Of a DNA stretch of 64,000 bases, positions 42,920 through 51,700 are shown in pieces; positions within the stretch are counted from its first letter, which is position 1; the number at the start of each line of letters is the position of its first letter. The translations under genes and the position numbers were made by a program. The stretch is taken from NCBI GenBank assembly GCA_035532475.1, contig DATKQY010000069.1, positions 36,304 to 100,303 on the forward strand. Reading direction: 5' to 3'. The notes beneath the pieces are model-generated. The model ran no database searches. It worked only from the letters and a program-made list of their open reading frames with translations, and had not been told where the DNA came from. Source of the DNA: DATKQY01 sp035532475. GTDB taxonomy: Bacteria; Actinomycetota; Acidimicrobiia; Acidimicrobiales; Bog-793.

Positions 42920-45112
42920 ATGACGCGCTACCCCATCACCGCCTGCGAACCGGCGAAGGAGCGTCCGACCGACGAGTCGCCAGAGATGCTCATGTCCCGG
43001 AACCGCCGCCGTCGCCCTCGGCGGCTGGTCGGATGCACGTTGACGGCGTTCCTCGCGTGCTCGACGCTGGCCGGGCTGCTGACTGCAGGTCTCGAGCCGT
43101 CCGCTACCGCCTCGGTGGCCGGAACGATCTCCCCGGTCGTCGGTTCCGGAGTGTCGTGCGGCACGATCGCGCCCGCCTGCGGGGACGGCGGTCCGGCAGG
43201 TGCTGCAGCACTCGACCAGCCGACCGACGTCGTGACCGACGCCGCCGGCGATCTCTACGTCGCCGACACCTTCGACAATGTCGTCCGCTTCGTCCCTGTG
43301 GCCTCGGGGACATACTACGGCCAGGCCATGACCGCCGGCGACATCTACACGATCGCCGGCAACCTCACGACCAACGGCCCAGGCCACGGCGCCTACACGG
43401 CCGACGGTGTTCCGGCGACGTCGGCAGCACTCGACCAGCCGACGGGGCTCGCGCTCGACACCGCGGGCGACCTCTTCATCGCCGACTTCATGAACAACCG
43501 TGTCCGCTTCGTGCCGGCGGTGTCCGGCACCCACTACGGCCAGTCAATGGTCGCTGACGACATCTACACCATCGCGGGTACGGGGGCCGCCTGCGCGGCG
43601 GCGACCTCGCCCTGTGGTGACGGTGCGGCCGCGACACAGGCGCAGTTCTTCGCGCCGGCCGGTATCGGGGTCGACCAGGCAGGAGACGTGTTCGTCGCCG
43701 ACAGCCGTGACAACCGTGTCCGCTTCGTGCCGGCGGTGTCGGGCACCTACTACGGCCAGACCATGACCGCAGACGACGTCTACACGATCGGTGGGGACGG
43801 CTCGTCGGGGCCACCGTATGTCGCGAGCGGCGTCGCAAGGGCGATCTCGTTCTCCGATCCGGCCGGTATCGCGGTCGACCAGGCAGGAGACGTGTTCGTC
43901 ACGGTGTTCGGCGACAACGCGCTTCGGGTCATCCCTGCAGCGTCGTCCACGCTCTACGGGCAGGCGATGCTCGGCGGCTCCGCGTACACGCTGGCGGGTT
44001 CAGGCGCTTCATGCAACCCGGCGACCTCGGTGTGCGGCGATGGCTCCACGGCGACGGCGTCGCTGCTCGACGAGCCGGTGATGGTCACCCTCGATCCGGA
44101 GGGGGACATCTACCTCAGCGACAGCCTCGACCAGCGTGTCCGTTTCATTCCCGCCGTGCCCGGTGTGTTCTACGGCCAGGCGATGGTCGCCAATGACATC
44201 TACACGATCGCCGGATCCGGGATCGCCTGTGCCTCGGCGACCGCAGCATGCGGCGACGGTGGGACAGCGACTCAGTCGCAGTTCGAACTGGCCTATGCGG
44301 CGGCGCCGGACCGCAACGGAGACGTCTACGTCGCAGACGGCGGTGACAACCGGATCCGGTTCTGCACCTCGGGTGACAAGGCCGCGACGATCACCTCACC
44401 CGGCTTTGCGAGCTTCACCGTCGGTGCCCAAGGCGTCTTCACGGTGAGCGCGGGCGGCACCCCCGCGCCGGCGTTGCACCTCACGGGGACGCTGCCTCAA
44501 GGGCTTTCCTTCGCCGATCACGGCGACGGTTCGGCGGCCGTGACCGGAGCGCCGATACGAGCGGGGACGACGACCGTGACGTTGACCGCCGTCGGTGCGT
44601 TCGGGTACAGCGTCACCCAGTCCCTCACGATCGCTGTCGCACCTCCAGCCCAGCCGTCCACTTCGCTCCCAGCCCAGCCGTCCACTTCGCTCCCGGCTCA
44701 GCCGCCCACTTCGCTCCCGGCTCAGCCGTCCACTTCGCCCGGTGGCGGGTCGTCGATTCGCATACCGGCCATCCGGATCATCGGCGGCAGGAACCGCGCC
44801 CTCGACAGTCGGGTGACCGTCCGCGTCTCCTGCATGTCGTCGAACTGCTCCGGAACGGCGAAGATCACGCTGACCCGGATCGTCACGGTGCATCGCGCCA
44901 AGCGTGTGCGGCTACATCGACAGGACGTGGCGATCGGGCTCGCCGCGTTCTCGATACCGGCGGGGGACAACAGGAACGTGACGGTCCACATCGATCTGTT
45001 CGGCCGCAGGCTCCTCGCTGTCGCGAAGCACCATCGGATCGCTGCCGTCGAGACCGTCCGTGTCGTGGGAGGAAGAGTGGTTCACCGGCGGGTGACCCTC
45101 GTCGGTACATGA
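42920..45112 (+). CDS. Secreted six-bladed NHL-repeat protein with Ig-like and repeat-linker C-terminus
   Basis: 730 residues from ATG 42920 (ribosome-binding site AAGGAGG). A basic N-terminus (RNRRRRPRRL) and hydrophobic segment VGCTLTAFLACSTLAGLLTAG form the signal region. Six NHL-type repeats follow, each with (L/V/I)(Y/F)(V/I/L)(A/S/T)D...N(R/V)(V/L)RF(V/I)P and YGQ(A/S)M..(D/N)DIYTIAG; four of them carry C-x6-C before CGDG, likely disulfide loops. Then come a putative Ig-like domain (He_PIG type, LPQGLSFADHGDGSAAVTGAP), four AQPSTSLP-type linkers (24-base repeats at 44645-44740) and a basic C-terminal domain with a Cys pair. Probably a surface binding propeller; no catalytic motif. Confidence 0.88.
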   Translation: MTRYPITACEPAKERPTDESPEMLMSRNRRRRPRRLVGCTLTAFLACSTLAGLLTAGLEPSATASVAGTISPVVGSGVSCGTIAPACGDGGPAGAAALDQPTDVVTDAAGDLYVADTFDNVVRFVPVASGTYYGQAMTAGDIYTIAGNLTTNGPGHGAYTADGVPATSAALDQPTGLALDTAGDLFIADFMNNRVRFVPAVSGTHYGQSMVADDIYTIAGTGAACAAATSPCGDGAAATQAQFFAPAGIGVDQAGDVFVADSRDNRVRFVPAVSGTYYGQTMTADDVYTIGGDGSSGPPYVASGVARAISFSDPAGIAVDQAGDVFVTVFGDNALRVIPAASSTLYGQAMLGGSAYTLAGSGASCNPATSVCGDGSTATASLLDEPVMVTLDPEGDIYLSDSLDQRVRFIPAVPGVFYGQAMVANDIYTIAGSGIACASATAACGDGGTATQSQFELAYAAAPDRNGDVYVADGGDNRIRFCTSGDKAATITSPGFASFTVGAQGVFTVSAGGTPAPALHLTGTLPQGLSFADHGDGSAAVTGAPIRAGTTTVTLTAVGAFGYSVTQSLTIAVAPPAQPSTSLPAQPSTSLPAQPPTSLPAQPSTSPGGGSSIRIPAIRIIGGRNRALDSRVTVRVSCMSSNCSGTAKITLTRIVTVHRAKRVRLHRQDVAIGLAAFSIPAGDNRNVTVHIDLFGRRLLAVAKHHRIAAVETVRVVGGRVVHRRVTLVGT
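44645..44740 (+). repeat. Four 24-bp repeats encoding AQPSTSLP linkers
   Basis: Units at 44645, 44669, 44693 and 44717, each CCAGCCCAGCCGTCCACTTC-like plus four bases, with substitutions in units 3 and 4. The repeats are in frame and encode the Pro/Ser/Thr linker of the NHL protein. Confidence 0.85.
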
Positions 45113-45115
45113 CGC

Positions 45116-45141
45116 CGATGGCAGCCGAGCTTCCGCCATCG
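45116..45141 (+). terminator. Terminator-like hairpin after the NHL gene
   Basis: CGATGGC, 12-base loop, GCCATCG, beginning three bases after the stop codon. No T-run. Confidence 0.45.
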
Positions 45142-45463
45142 CGGTGTTGAGTCTCGGTCGTCGCTGCCGACACGCAGCCCATGAGGAACGCTGAACTGCA
45201 CCGCGGATACTCACAATCAGGGTGTCCAGGGGCCCGGCTCAACCGCGTTCGAGTGCTTCGCGATACCTAGCGGCGCGCGATCGCGGTGCTCAGCATTCGC
45301 GAAGCGCTCTGGCCAGCTCTGCCCTTGCCATCTACGCAGGCGGGGACGCCCTCACGTGCCCCGCTCCGTCCGAACGGGGTCCGCGGCGTGTGTCGCCCCG
45401 TTCCTGGGGCTGTCCGTCCCAGCGCGACGCGGTCTTCGCCGGGGCCCAAGGCGGCATCACGAT

Positions 45464-45511
45464 GCCGCCCGCCGCCCGCCGCCCGCCGCCCGCCGCCCGC
45501 CGCCCGCCGCC
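45464..45511. repeat. GCCGCCC heptamer tandem array
   Basis: Six exact copies of GCCGCCC plus a partial copy, 52-99 bases upstream of the -10 box of the next gene. Seven-base units shift spacing by under one helical turn per copy. Confidence 0.9.
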
Positions 45512-45562
45512 GGGGGCTCAGCGCCGTCTGTGCCCCTCGGCCGATGCAGCCTCTCGCCCCGC

Positions 45563-45568
45563 TAGATT
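45563..45568 (+). promoter_or_regulatory. -10 box placed for a leaderless message
   Basis: TAGATT, six bases before ATG 45575. The same string TAGATTGTCCGA occurs upstream of the ABC importer (6340-6351). Confidence 0.5.
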
Positions 45569-45574
45569 GTCCGA

Positions 45575-46324
45575 ATGGGTCTCATCAGCGGGCCACGTGC
45601 TCACCGTCCCGTCGTACCCGTCGTGGTGATGACGCTTGCGCTCGGTGCGTCCGCGTTCGCGGCATCTGCCGCGCTCGCCGTGGCGGCATCTGCGGGGGTC
45701 GCGACGCCGAGTTCGGTGCTGAGTGCCGCCAAGGCGGCGATCGCCAAGCAGACCGGTGGCCATCTCACGGTCACCGTGAAGACCAGCTCTTCCGCGAGCA
45801 GCGAGAAGATCGTCGCTGACCTGGGGACGACGAGCGGCCTGGAGACCATCTCCGAGGGCAAGGCGACCGTCACCCTCAGGTTGACCCCGGCCTACGGCTA
45901 CATCAGCGGGGACTCTGCCGGGCTGACCACGATCTTCGGGCTGACGTCGGCCCAGGCAAGGAAGATCGGCAAGGACTGGGTGTCCCTGAAAGCCGGTACG
46001 AGCCAGTACTCGGGCCTCAAGGCCGACGCGACGATCTCCTCGGTCGCGGGTGTGCTGCCCGCGGTCAAGGGCACGAAGCTCTCCACCGAGACGGTGAAAG
46101 GGGTCAAGCGGTATGTCCTCACCTGGACGTCCGCGGCCACGAGCTCGACGCCGAAGCTCTCGGACAAGCTCATCCTCGCGGCCGCCGTGGCGACCCTGCC
46201 GATCGAGGAGATCGCGTCGGGCAAGGGCGTAGCCCAGGAGACGATCAAGCTCACGAAGTGGGGTGAGCGTGTCGTCGTGAGTGCTCCCCCTGCCCACTCG
46301 ACGATCGCCTACTCCAAGATCTGA
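45575..46324 (+). CDS. Secreted LppX/LprG-like protein, unknown ligand
   Basis: 249 residues. Signal sequence VVPVVVMTLALGASAFAASAALAVAASA without a lipobox Cys. The mature part has repeated short strands, e.g. HLTVTVKTSSSASSEKIVADLGTTSGLETISEGKATVTLRLTPAYGYISGD, then LSTETVKGVKRYVLTWTSAATSS. This pattern of strands built around KT-SSS-SEKIVAD and a late VKRYVLTW resembles the half-barrel fold of mycobacterial LprG/LppX lipid carriers, but identity is too low to be certain. A second protein of the same style is at 56400-57137. The start is favoured by the leaderless promoter. Confidence 0.6.
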   Translation: MGLISGPRAHRPVVPVVVMTLALGASAFAASAALAVAASAGVATPSSVLSAAKAAIAKQTGGHLTVTVKTSSSASSEKIVADLGTTSGLETISEGKATVTLRLTPAYGYISGDSAGLTTIFGLTSAQARKIGKDWVSLKAGTSQYSGLKADATISSVAGVLPAVKGTKLSTETVKGVKRYVLTWTSAATSSTPKLSDKLILAAAVATLPIEEIASGKGVAQETIKLTKWGERVVVSAPPAHSTIAYSKI

Positions 46325-46514
46325 TCCGCTCGCAGCACCTCCGGGCGCGCCGATGCGCACGGTGCCGCTCGGACGGCTTCGAGCCCGCTCGGGGGTGCAC
46401 GCTCCTCCGGGGCGCGACTGTTGACGCGAATTGGCGGCGGAAGGCCGACGGCTGATGCGGCGCCACGGTCCTTCGCTTCGCGTTCCGTGCGGCGGTTGCC
46501 GCCTCGCGCGAGCC

Positions 46515-46520
46515 TAGGAT
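46515..46520 (+). promoter_or_regulatory. -10 box of the luciferase-like gene
   Basis: TAGGAT, six bases before the GTG start at 46527; consistent with a leaderless message. Confidence 0.5.
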
Positions 46521-46526
46521 CGGAGA

Positions 46527-47336
46527 GTGCGTCACGGCGTCTTCGTGCCACCCTTCGGCGAGCTCGCCGTCCCCGCGACGACGGTGGAGCTGGCGGTCGC
46601 CGCCGAGGCAGCCGGCTGGGACGGCTTCTTCCTCTGGGACCATATGTGGCGGCCACCGGACAAGCCCGCCGAGATCGCTGACGCCTGGATCATGCTCGCG
46701 GCCATCGCCTCGGCGACCCGGCGGCTGCGCCTCGGGCCGATGGTCACACCACTTGCCCGGCGTCGCCCGCACAAGGTAGCCCGGGAGGCGTTGACGCTCG
46801 ATCATCTCTCCGCCGGCCGCCTGACGCTCGGGGTGGGACTCGGGGTCGACACCGGCGGCGAACTCGAACGCTTCGGTGAGGAGACGAACGAGGTTGTCCG
46901 GGCCGAGATGCTCGACGAGGCGCTCGAGGTCGTGCTCGGCCTATGGCGCGGGGAGGAGCTCGACCATCACGGACGGCACTACACCGCCGCCGGCGTCCGC
47001 TTCCTGCCGCGGCCGCTCCAGCAGCCGCGGATCCCCCTGTGGGCGGCGGCCAGGGGGAGGAGCGGCGCCGGGCCCGTGCGCCGCGCTGCTCGCCTCGACG
47101 GACTCTTTCCCGTCGACACGACCTCCGAGCAGCTGTCCCGGATGCTCGACCTCGTCGTCGCCGATCGCGGCTCGCTCGACCGCTTCGATGTGGCGGTGCG
47201 CGTCTTCCCCGGTGGCGACCGGAGCATGCTCGACGTCCCCGGCGTCACCTGGGCGATGTGGTCGTTCGACGAGGGAGAGCCCGCGGCCGCGATCCTCGAC
47301 GCCGTCCGGTCCGGCCCGAGCGCGCTCGGCAGGTAG
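46527..47336 (+). CDS. Luciferase-like (LLM) F420-type oxidoreductase
   Basis: 269 residues from GTG 46527. The TIM-barrel opening MRHGVFVPPFGELAVPATTVELAVAAEAAGWDGFFLWDHM, GPMVTPLARRRPHKVAREALTLDHLSAGRLTLGVGLG, and the RFLPRPLQQPRIPLWAAARG segment match the LLM class, many actinobacterial members of which use coenzyme F420. At 269 residues it lacks part of the usual C-terminal helix. Substrate unknown. It converges with the corrinoid operon. Confidence 0.88.
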   Translation: MRHGVFVPPFGELAVPATTVELAVAAEAAGWDGFFLWDHMWRPPDKPAEIADAWIMLAAIASATRRLRLGPMVTPLARRRPHKVAREALTLDHLSAGRLTLGVGLGVDTGGELERFGEETNEVVRAEMLDEALEVVLGLWRGEELDHHGRHYTAAGVRFLPRPLQQPRIPLWAAARGRSGAGPVRRAARLDGLFPVDTTSEQLSRMLDLVVADRGSLDRFDVAVRVFPGGDRSMLDVPGVTWAMWSFDEGEPAAAILDAVRSGPSALGR

Positions 47337-47451
47337 TGCCGGGGGCGGCCGTCTCGACCTGCTGACCGACCGCGCTGTCGCGGGTCCTCACGCCGCGGCG
47401 CTCAGCTCGACGAGCCGCTCAAGGGAGCGCCGGCGGGGGGCCGCACGGGCC

Positions 47452-48591
47452 CTACCGGCCAGCTCCGCCGCTCGCGGCGGGCATGACAGCCGGCGGATCC
47501 AGCGGTGCTGGGGGGAGGTCGCGCAGGCGGTTCGCGAGCTCGTAGGTCTCGCGCACCCGCTCGGCAGGGAGGTCGACGCCGAGGTCGCCGGCGGAGCTGC
47601 CGAAGATGAAGCCGGGAGTGGCGTTGCCTGTCGTGAAGATGGCGTGCAGCACCTGGTCGAGCTCGTGGCGCGACGCGTCCGCGATGTCCTGCATGTCGAC
47701 GTTGCCCCATAGGCACAGGCGGGACCCGAAGCGCAGCTTCAGCGAGGCGAGATCCATCCCGGCCGAGGACTGCAGGCCGTGGAGCCCGTCTGCCCCGAGC
47801 CCCGCCCAGTCTTCGAGCACCTCGGTCAGGTTGCCGTCGCTGTGCAGGACGACGGGCACCCCGAGGTCCCGAAGGGCCTCCATCTCCCGTCGCAGGGCCG
47901 GCAGGAAGATGCCGCGCCAGCTCGCCGGGCTCAGGTACAGGCCGCGGTGCCAGGCGATGTCGTCGCCGACCAGGAAGCCTTCCGCGCCGAGCTCGTGCGC
48001 ACGGCGGGCCAGGTCGAGCGCGTAGTCGACCATTCCCTCGGCCAGCCGAGCCGCGACCACGGGGTCGCGCAGCGTGAGCGCGAGGAAGTCCTCCGTGCCG
48101 AGCAGGTACAACAGCTCGCTGAAGGGACCCGGGAGCATGGCAAAGGTGAAGAACGGCGAGTCCTCGACCCAGGCCCTGAGTGGCCCCCAGTCGAGCTCGT
48201 CCGGCTGAGGGAGGCCGAACCGGGCGAGGGGATCGCACGCCCGCGGCTCGCGGCCGCCCTGGCCGGCACCGAGGTGCACCCCGTGCAGCGGCCTGCCGTC
48301 GCGCGTCGCCGGGTAGCCGACCACGGCGTCCTGGCCGAGGTCGGCGAGCACGCGGCTGCGGGTCGCGAAGGTGATCGGCGCGCCCGGGGCGAGCCCGGCC
48401 AGGGCGCGGACGAGGCCGTCCTCGACGAGGAACTCGCCGAAGGGCACGCGGTCGGTCGGCTCGCGCCGCAGCGCGGCGCCCACGCGCTCGCGCTCGGTCA
48501 TCGACGCGCCAGCGCGGCGCCGTCGTCGCGACGGGGCGGTCCCGTTCACGTGGGCCGTACCCTTCGGTAGCGGGTCCGCCGGCGCGCTCAT
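47452..48591 (-). CDS. URO-D-like methyltransferase, second copy, last gene of corrinoid operon
   Basis: 379 residues from ATG 48591, sharing ATGA with the activator gene upstream. TERERVGAALRREPTDRVPFGEFLVEDGLV and the barrel motifs GDDIAWHRGLYLSPASWRGIFLPALRREMEALRDLGVPVVLHSDGNLTEVLEDWAGLGADGLHGLQSS are those of the uroporphyrinogen-decarboxylase/MtaA superfamily. The HxCG zinc motif of MtaA/MtbA is HSDGN here, so the cysteine ligand is missing. No heme-synthesis genes are near; the context points to methyl transfer with corrinoid. It may be a second, alternative substrate methyltransferase. Confidence 0.85.
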   Translation of the reverse strand: MSAPADPLPKGTAHVNGTAPSRRRRRAGASMTERERVGAALRREPTDRVPFGEFLVEDGLVRALAGLAPGAPITFATRSRVLADLGQDAVVGYPATRDGRPLHGVHLGAGQGGREPRACDPLARFGLPQPDELDWGPLRAWVEDSPFFTFAMLPGPFSELLYLLGTEDFLALTLRDPVVAARLAEGMVDYALDLARRAHELGAEGFLVGDDIAWHRGLYLSPASWRGIFLPALRREMEALRDLGVPVVLHSDGNLTEVLEDWAGLGADGLHGLQSSAGMDLASLKLRFGSRLCLWGNVDMQDIADASRHELDQVLHAIFTTGNATPGFIFGSSAGDLGVDLPAERVRETYELANRLRDLPPAPLDPPAVMPAASGGAGR

Positions 48592-50591
48592 CGGAGCGAC
48601 CGGCGCTTGCCGGGGGGCCGCGCATGGTCGAAGTCGAGCGAGGCCATGAACTCGGCCGAGAACGCGGCGCTCGCCGAGAGCTCGACGTGGTGCACCCGTT
48701 GGGCGAGGGTGGCCGCGGCGTGTCGGTACCGGACGTTGAGCAGCGCCATGCGGGCACCTTCGAGCGCGGCGTTGCCGACGTAGTGCAGCCGCTCGGTGGG
48801 CAGGTCGGGGACGAGCCCGGTCAGGCGCGCGCTGTCGAGATCGATGCGGCTGCCGAAGGAGCCTGCGAGGAACACGTCCTCCAGGGCGTCGCCGTCGATG
48901 CCGCACTCGGCGAGCAGGACCCGTGTCCCCGAGAAGATGGCGGACTTCACGAGCTGGTACTGGCGGATGTCCTGCTGGGTGAGCACGAGGGGGGCGCCGG
49001 TGGCGGTGCGGTCCGCGGCCACGACGACGAGCGCCCGTCGGCCACCGAGCACGGTCACGCGCCGGGCGAGCGCGCTCGCGGCCGGTCCGCCGCCGCGGGC
49101 GCGCACCGCGTCGGGATCGAGCAGCCGGCCGGTGCCGTCGACGAGGCCGACCCGCCACAGCTCCGCGCACAGGTCGACCAGGGCGCTCCCGCAGATCCCC
49201 CGCGGCGGCGCTCCGCCGACGGTCGTGTAGTGCAGCTCGCCGTCGTCCAAGACGCGCACGGTGTCGATGGCCCCGGTCGTGGCCCGCATCCCGTCGCGGA
49301 TCTGGCCACCCTCGAAGGCCGGCCCCGCAGGAGCCGAGGCGGTGTAGACCTCGCCGCCGTGCGTGAGCGCGATCTCGCCGTTCGTACCGATGTCGATCAT
49401 CGCCAGGGTGCGATCGGTCTCATCGAGGCGCGTCGCCAGCAGGGCGCCGACGGTGTCCGCGCCGACGAAGCCGGCGACGCTCGGCAGGACGTAGACCTCG
49501 GCCCGGGGGTGGACCCGCAGGCCGAGATCCTCGGCGGGCACGGCGACCGGCCCGTTGACGACGCCCGCGAAGGGCGAGGCGCCGAGGTGCTCGGCGGGCA
49601 GCCCGAGGAAGAGGTGGATCATCGTCGTGTTGCCGACGACGGTCAGCGCGTAGATGTCGTCGGGATCGATGGCCGTCCGCTGACAGCACTCGGCGATGAT
49701 GCGGTTGATGTCACCGATCACCTCGCGCTGCAGCTGCTCGATGCCGCCGGGCGAACTCGTGTGCTCGATCCTCGACATCACCTCGGCGCCGTGGAGCGCC
49801 TGGCTGTTGGAGTGGGCACCGATGTCGGCCGCGGTGCCGGTCACGAGGTTGACGAGCATGGCGACGACCGAGGTCGTCCCGACGTCGATCGCCACGCCGA
49901 TCGGCGGTCGAAGGTGCTGTGGCTCGACCTCGACCACGACATCGTCGACGGCGGTCACCGAGACCTGAAAGCGGGCGTCGCGAAGGACGTTCGGCAGCTT
50001 CTTCAGCAGGCCGAAGGCCAGCCGGAGGTGCTCGCCGCCCTCGAGCGCCTCGCGCAGGCGCCGCTCGTCGGAGCGCTGGTCGTCGAGGGTCGGCGGGGGG
50101 AGCCGCACGTTCCAGCGCCTCACCGTCGACGCCACCTCGATCGCGGGCCAGCGCTCCAGCGCGCTGAACGCCTTGGAGGCGAAGTCCTCCACGGGCACGA
50201 GCTCCACCTCGAGGTCCGGCTGCAGTCGCCACAGGCAGGCGAGCCGGTAGCCTTCGGCGAGCTGCGCGTCGGTGAAGGCCTCACGCTCCGCACGCTTCGG
50301 CAGGCCGCGCAGCCCGGGGACCCTCACCGTGCACTTCTTGCAGTTGCCGCGACCCCCGCAGAGCGTCTCAAGGTGGTAGCCGGCGCCCTCCGCGGCTTGG
50401 AGGATCGTGGCCGTCCGCGGGGCTTCTACCCACCGGTCGGCCGGCAGGATGCGCAGCTGCACGCCGCCTTCTTTGACGCCGCCGCCTCCCGCGGGCGGCG
50501 ACGGGTGGTTCCCCGGGGCCTCCTCGTCGGCCCGGTCGGTCGCGCCCGGGACGGCGTCAGTCGTCGGGGAACGCGCGGTAGTCGGCCACAT
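48588..50591 (-). CDS. Ferredoxin-ASKHA (DUF4445) reductive activator of corrinoid proteins
   Basis: 667 residues from ATG 50591; a GTG at 50462 is a possible start, since the first 43 residues are low-complexity. A [2Fe-2S] ferredoxin domain (C78, C84, C87, C119 in LCGGRGNCKKCTV...LACLW) is followed by a middle domain and the ASKHA ATPase core: GVAIDVGTTSVVAML, VVGNTTMIHLFLGL, MIDIGTNGEIAL and FLAGSFGSRIDL. This is the RACo/RamA type that reactivates inactive Co(II) corrinoid at the cost of ATP. It overlaps its neighbours on both sides (35 bases and 4 bases), confirming the operon. Confidence 0.93.
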   Translation of the reverse strand: MWPTTARSPTTDAVPGATDRADEEAPGNHPSPPAGGGGVKEGGVQLRILPADRWVEAPRTATILQAAEGAGYHLETLCGGRGNCKKCTVRVPGLRGLPKRAEREAFTDAQLAEGYRLACLWRLQPDLEVELVPVEDFASKAFSALERWPAIEVASTVRRWNVRLPPPTLDDQRSDERRLREALEGGEHLRLAFGLLKKLPNVLRDARFQVSVTAVDDVVVEVEPQHLRPPIGVAIDVGTTSVVAMLVNLVTGTAADIGAHSNSQALHGAEVMSRIEHTSSPGGIEQLQREVIGDINRIIAECCQRTAIDPDDIYALTVVGNTTMIHLFLGLPAEHLGASPFAGVVNGPVAVPAEDLGLRVHPRAEVYVLPSVAGFVGADTVGALLATRLDETDRTLAMIDIGTNGEIALTHGGEVYTASAPAGPAFEGGQIRDGMRATTGAIDTVRVLDDGELHYTTVGGAPPRGICGSALVDLCAELWRVGLVDGTGRLLDPDAVRARGGGPAASALARRVTVLGGRRALVVVAADRTATGAPLVLTQQDIRQYQLVKSAIFSGTRVLLAECGIDGDALEDVFLAGSFGSRIDLDSARLTGLVPDLPTERLHYVGNAALEGARMALLNVRYRHAAATLAQRVHHVELSASAAFSAEFMASLDFDHARPPGKRRSLR

Positions 50592-51405
50592 AGCGCCTGC
50601 CCCTCGTGTCGGCGGCTAGGAAGAAGTCGACGGCTCGGCACAGGCGGCGGACTCCCGGCAGCAGGGGATCGGTGATGGGTGCCGAGACGCCGTCGTGAAT
50701 GCTCATGGCGAGGAAGGCGAGGTTCAGGATACGTCGATCAGGCAGGCCGAAGGAGACGTTGCTCGCACCCATCGTCGTGCTCACGCCGAGCTTGTCCCGC
50801 AGCAGTCGGAGGGTCTCGAGCGCTGCCCGGCCCGACGACTGGTCGGCGCCGACCGGCATCGTCAGGCAGTCGACGACGACATCTTCGGGGGGGATCCCGG
50901 CGTCCTTCGCACGCTCGAGGATCACCTCCGCGAAGCGGACCCGGTCCTGCGGATCGGGCGGGATCCCCTGTTCGTCGTGGGGGAGCGCGATGACCGCCGC
51001 GCCGTACTGCGCAACGAGCGGGAGGATCTCCTCCAGCGAGGCGTCCTCCGCCGTGACGGAGTTGACGAGCGCCTTCCCGCGGTAGACCTCCATCGCGGCG
51101 ATCAGCGCCTTCGGGTCGCTCGAGTCGATGCAGAGCGGCAGCTCGCTCGCCTCCATGACGACCTGCACCGCGTCGCGCAGCACGGCAGCCTCGTCGATGC
51201 CACCGACCCCGACGTTGACGTCCAAGATGTCCGCGCCGGCGGCCGACTGGCGGACGGCCTCCGCGCGGACCACGTCGAGGTCGCCCCGGGCGAGCGCCTC
51301 GCCGAACTTGCGCCGCCCCGTCGGGTTGATCCGTTCGCCGATGATGACTGTCGGCAGCCCCGGACCGAAGGCGACCACGCGGTCCTGCCTCGTCAGCTCG
51401 GTCAT
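50557..51405 (-). CDS. Methyltetrahydrofolate-type pterin methyltransferase (methyltransferase II)
   Basis: 282 residues from ATG 51405 with a GGAGGGAG ribosome-binding site. VIIGERINPTGRRKFGEALARGD, ADILDVNVGVGGIDEAAVLRDAVQVV, LCIDSSDPKALIAAMEVYRGKALVNSVTAED and TMGASNVSFGLPDR are pterin-binding (DHPS-fold) motifs of AcsE/MtvA-like proteins. It should transfer a methyl group from the corrinoid protein to tetrahydrofolate. In acetogen O-demethylases this is component A. Gene order places it between a 60-residue protein and the activator. Confidence 0.93.
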   Translation of the reverse strand: MTELTRQDRVVAFGPGLPTVIIGERINPTGRRKFGEALARGDLDVVRAEAVRQSAAGADILDVNVGVGGIDEAAVLRDAVQVVMEASELPLCIDSSDPKALIAAMEVYRGKALVNSVTAEDASLEEILPLVAQYGAAVIALPHDEQGIPPDPQDRVRFAEVILERAKDAGIPPEDVVVDCLTMPVGADQSSGRAALETLRLLRDKLGVSTTMGASNVSFGLPDRRILNLAFLAMSIHDGVSAPITDPLLPGVRRLCRAVDFFLAADTRGRRYVADYRAFPDD

Positions 51406-51460
51406 CGTGCATGCTCCCTCCGTGTGCCCTCGGCGGTCGCCGGGGACTCGCTCCAGCTCG

Positions 51461-51643
51461 TCAGCGGTGCACCCACCACCACAGGTAGACGTAGGCCGCG
51501 GCGTCGAGCTGCTCCCACTCGCGCTGGATGATCCCGGGGTCGCCCACGACGGTGCCGAGCTCCTGCATCTTCTGCTCCCAGGGGATGCAGACCCCCGGTG
51601 GGCGCACCGTGTCGCTTGCCGCCTCGACGGTCACCTCGTCCAT
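51461..51643 (-). CDS. 60-residue protein inside the corrinoid operon, unknown function
   Basis: 60 residues from ATG 51643, seven bases after AGGAGG (a GTG one codon earlier is too close). Sequence starts MDEVTVEAASDTVRPPGVCI and ends with the aromatic cluster AAYVYLWWWVHR. It has a single Cys, acidic helices, and no membrane segment. It lies between the methyltransferase I and II genes with gaps of only 57 and 55 bases. No family recognised. Strong Shine-Dalgarno and position argue for a real gene, perhaps a small partner of the methyltransferases. Confidence 0.6.
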   Translation of the reverse strand: MDEVTVEAASDTVRPPGVCIPWEQKMQELGTVVGDPGIIQREWEQLDAAAYVYLWWWVHR

Positions 51644-51700
51644 CACACGACCTCCTCCCGGCCTGGAGCGGGGGCCGACCCCGCGCGGCCACGGCGACGG

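Larger units (their letters stand above)
45113..45574. other. Intergenic region with terminator, heptamer array and leaderless promoter
   Basis: 462 bases. It holds a hairpin after the NHL gene (45116-45141), the GCCGCCC tandem array (45464-45511) and the -10 box TAGATT (45563-45568). No gene-like frame. Confidence 0.5.

Noticed and set aside
44645..44740. Possible CRISPR array (24-base repeats)
   Set aside because: Repeats are directly adjacent without spacers and in frame with the coding sequence.
48624..50675. 683-codon plus-strand frame opposite the corrinoid activator
   Set aside because: Antisense shadow, no domain; the activator has ferredoxin and ASKHA motifs.
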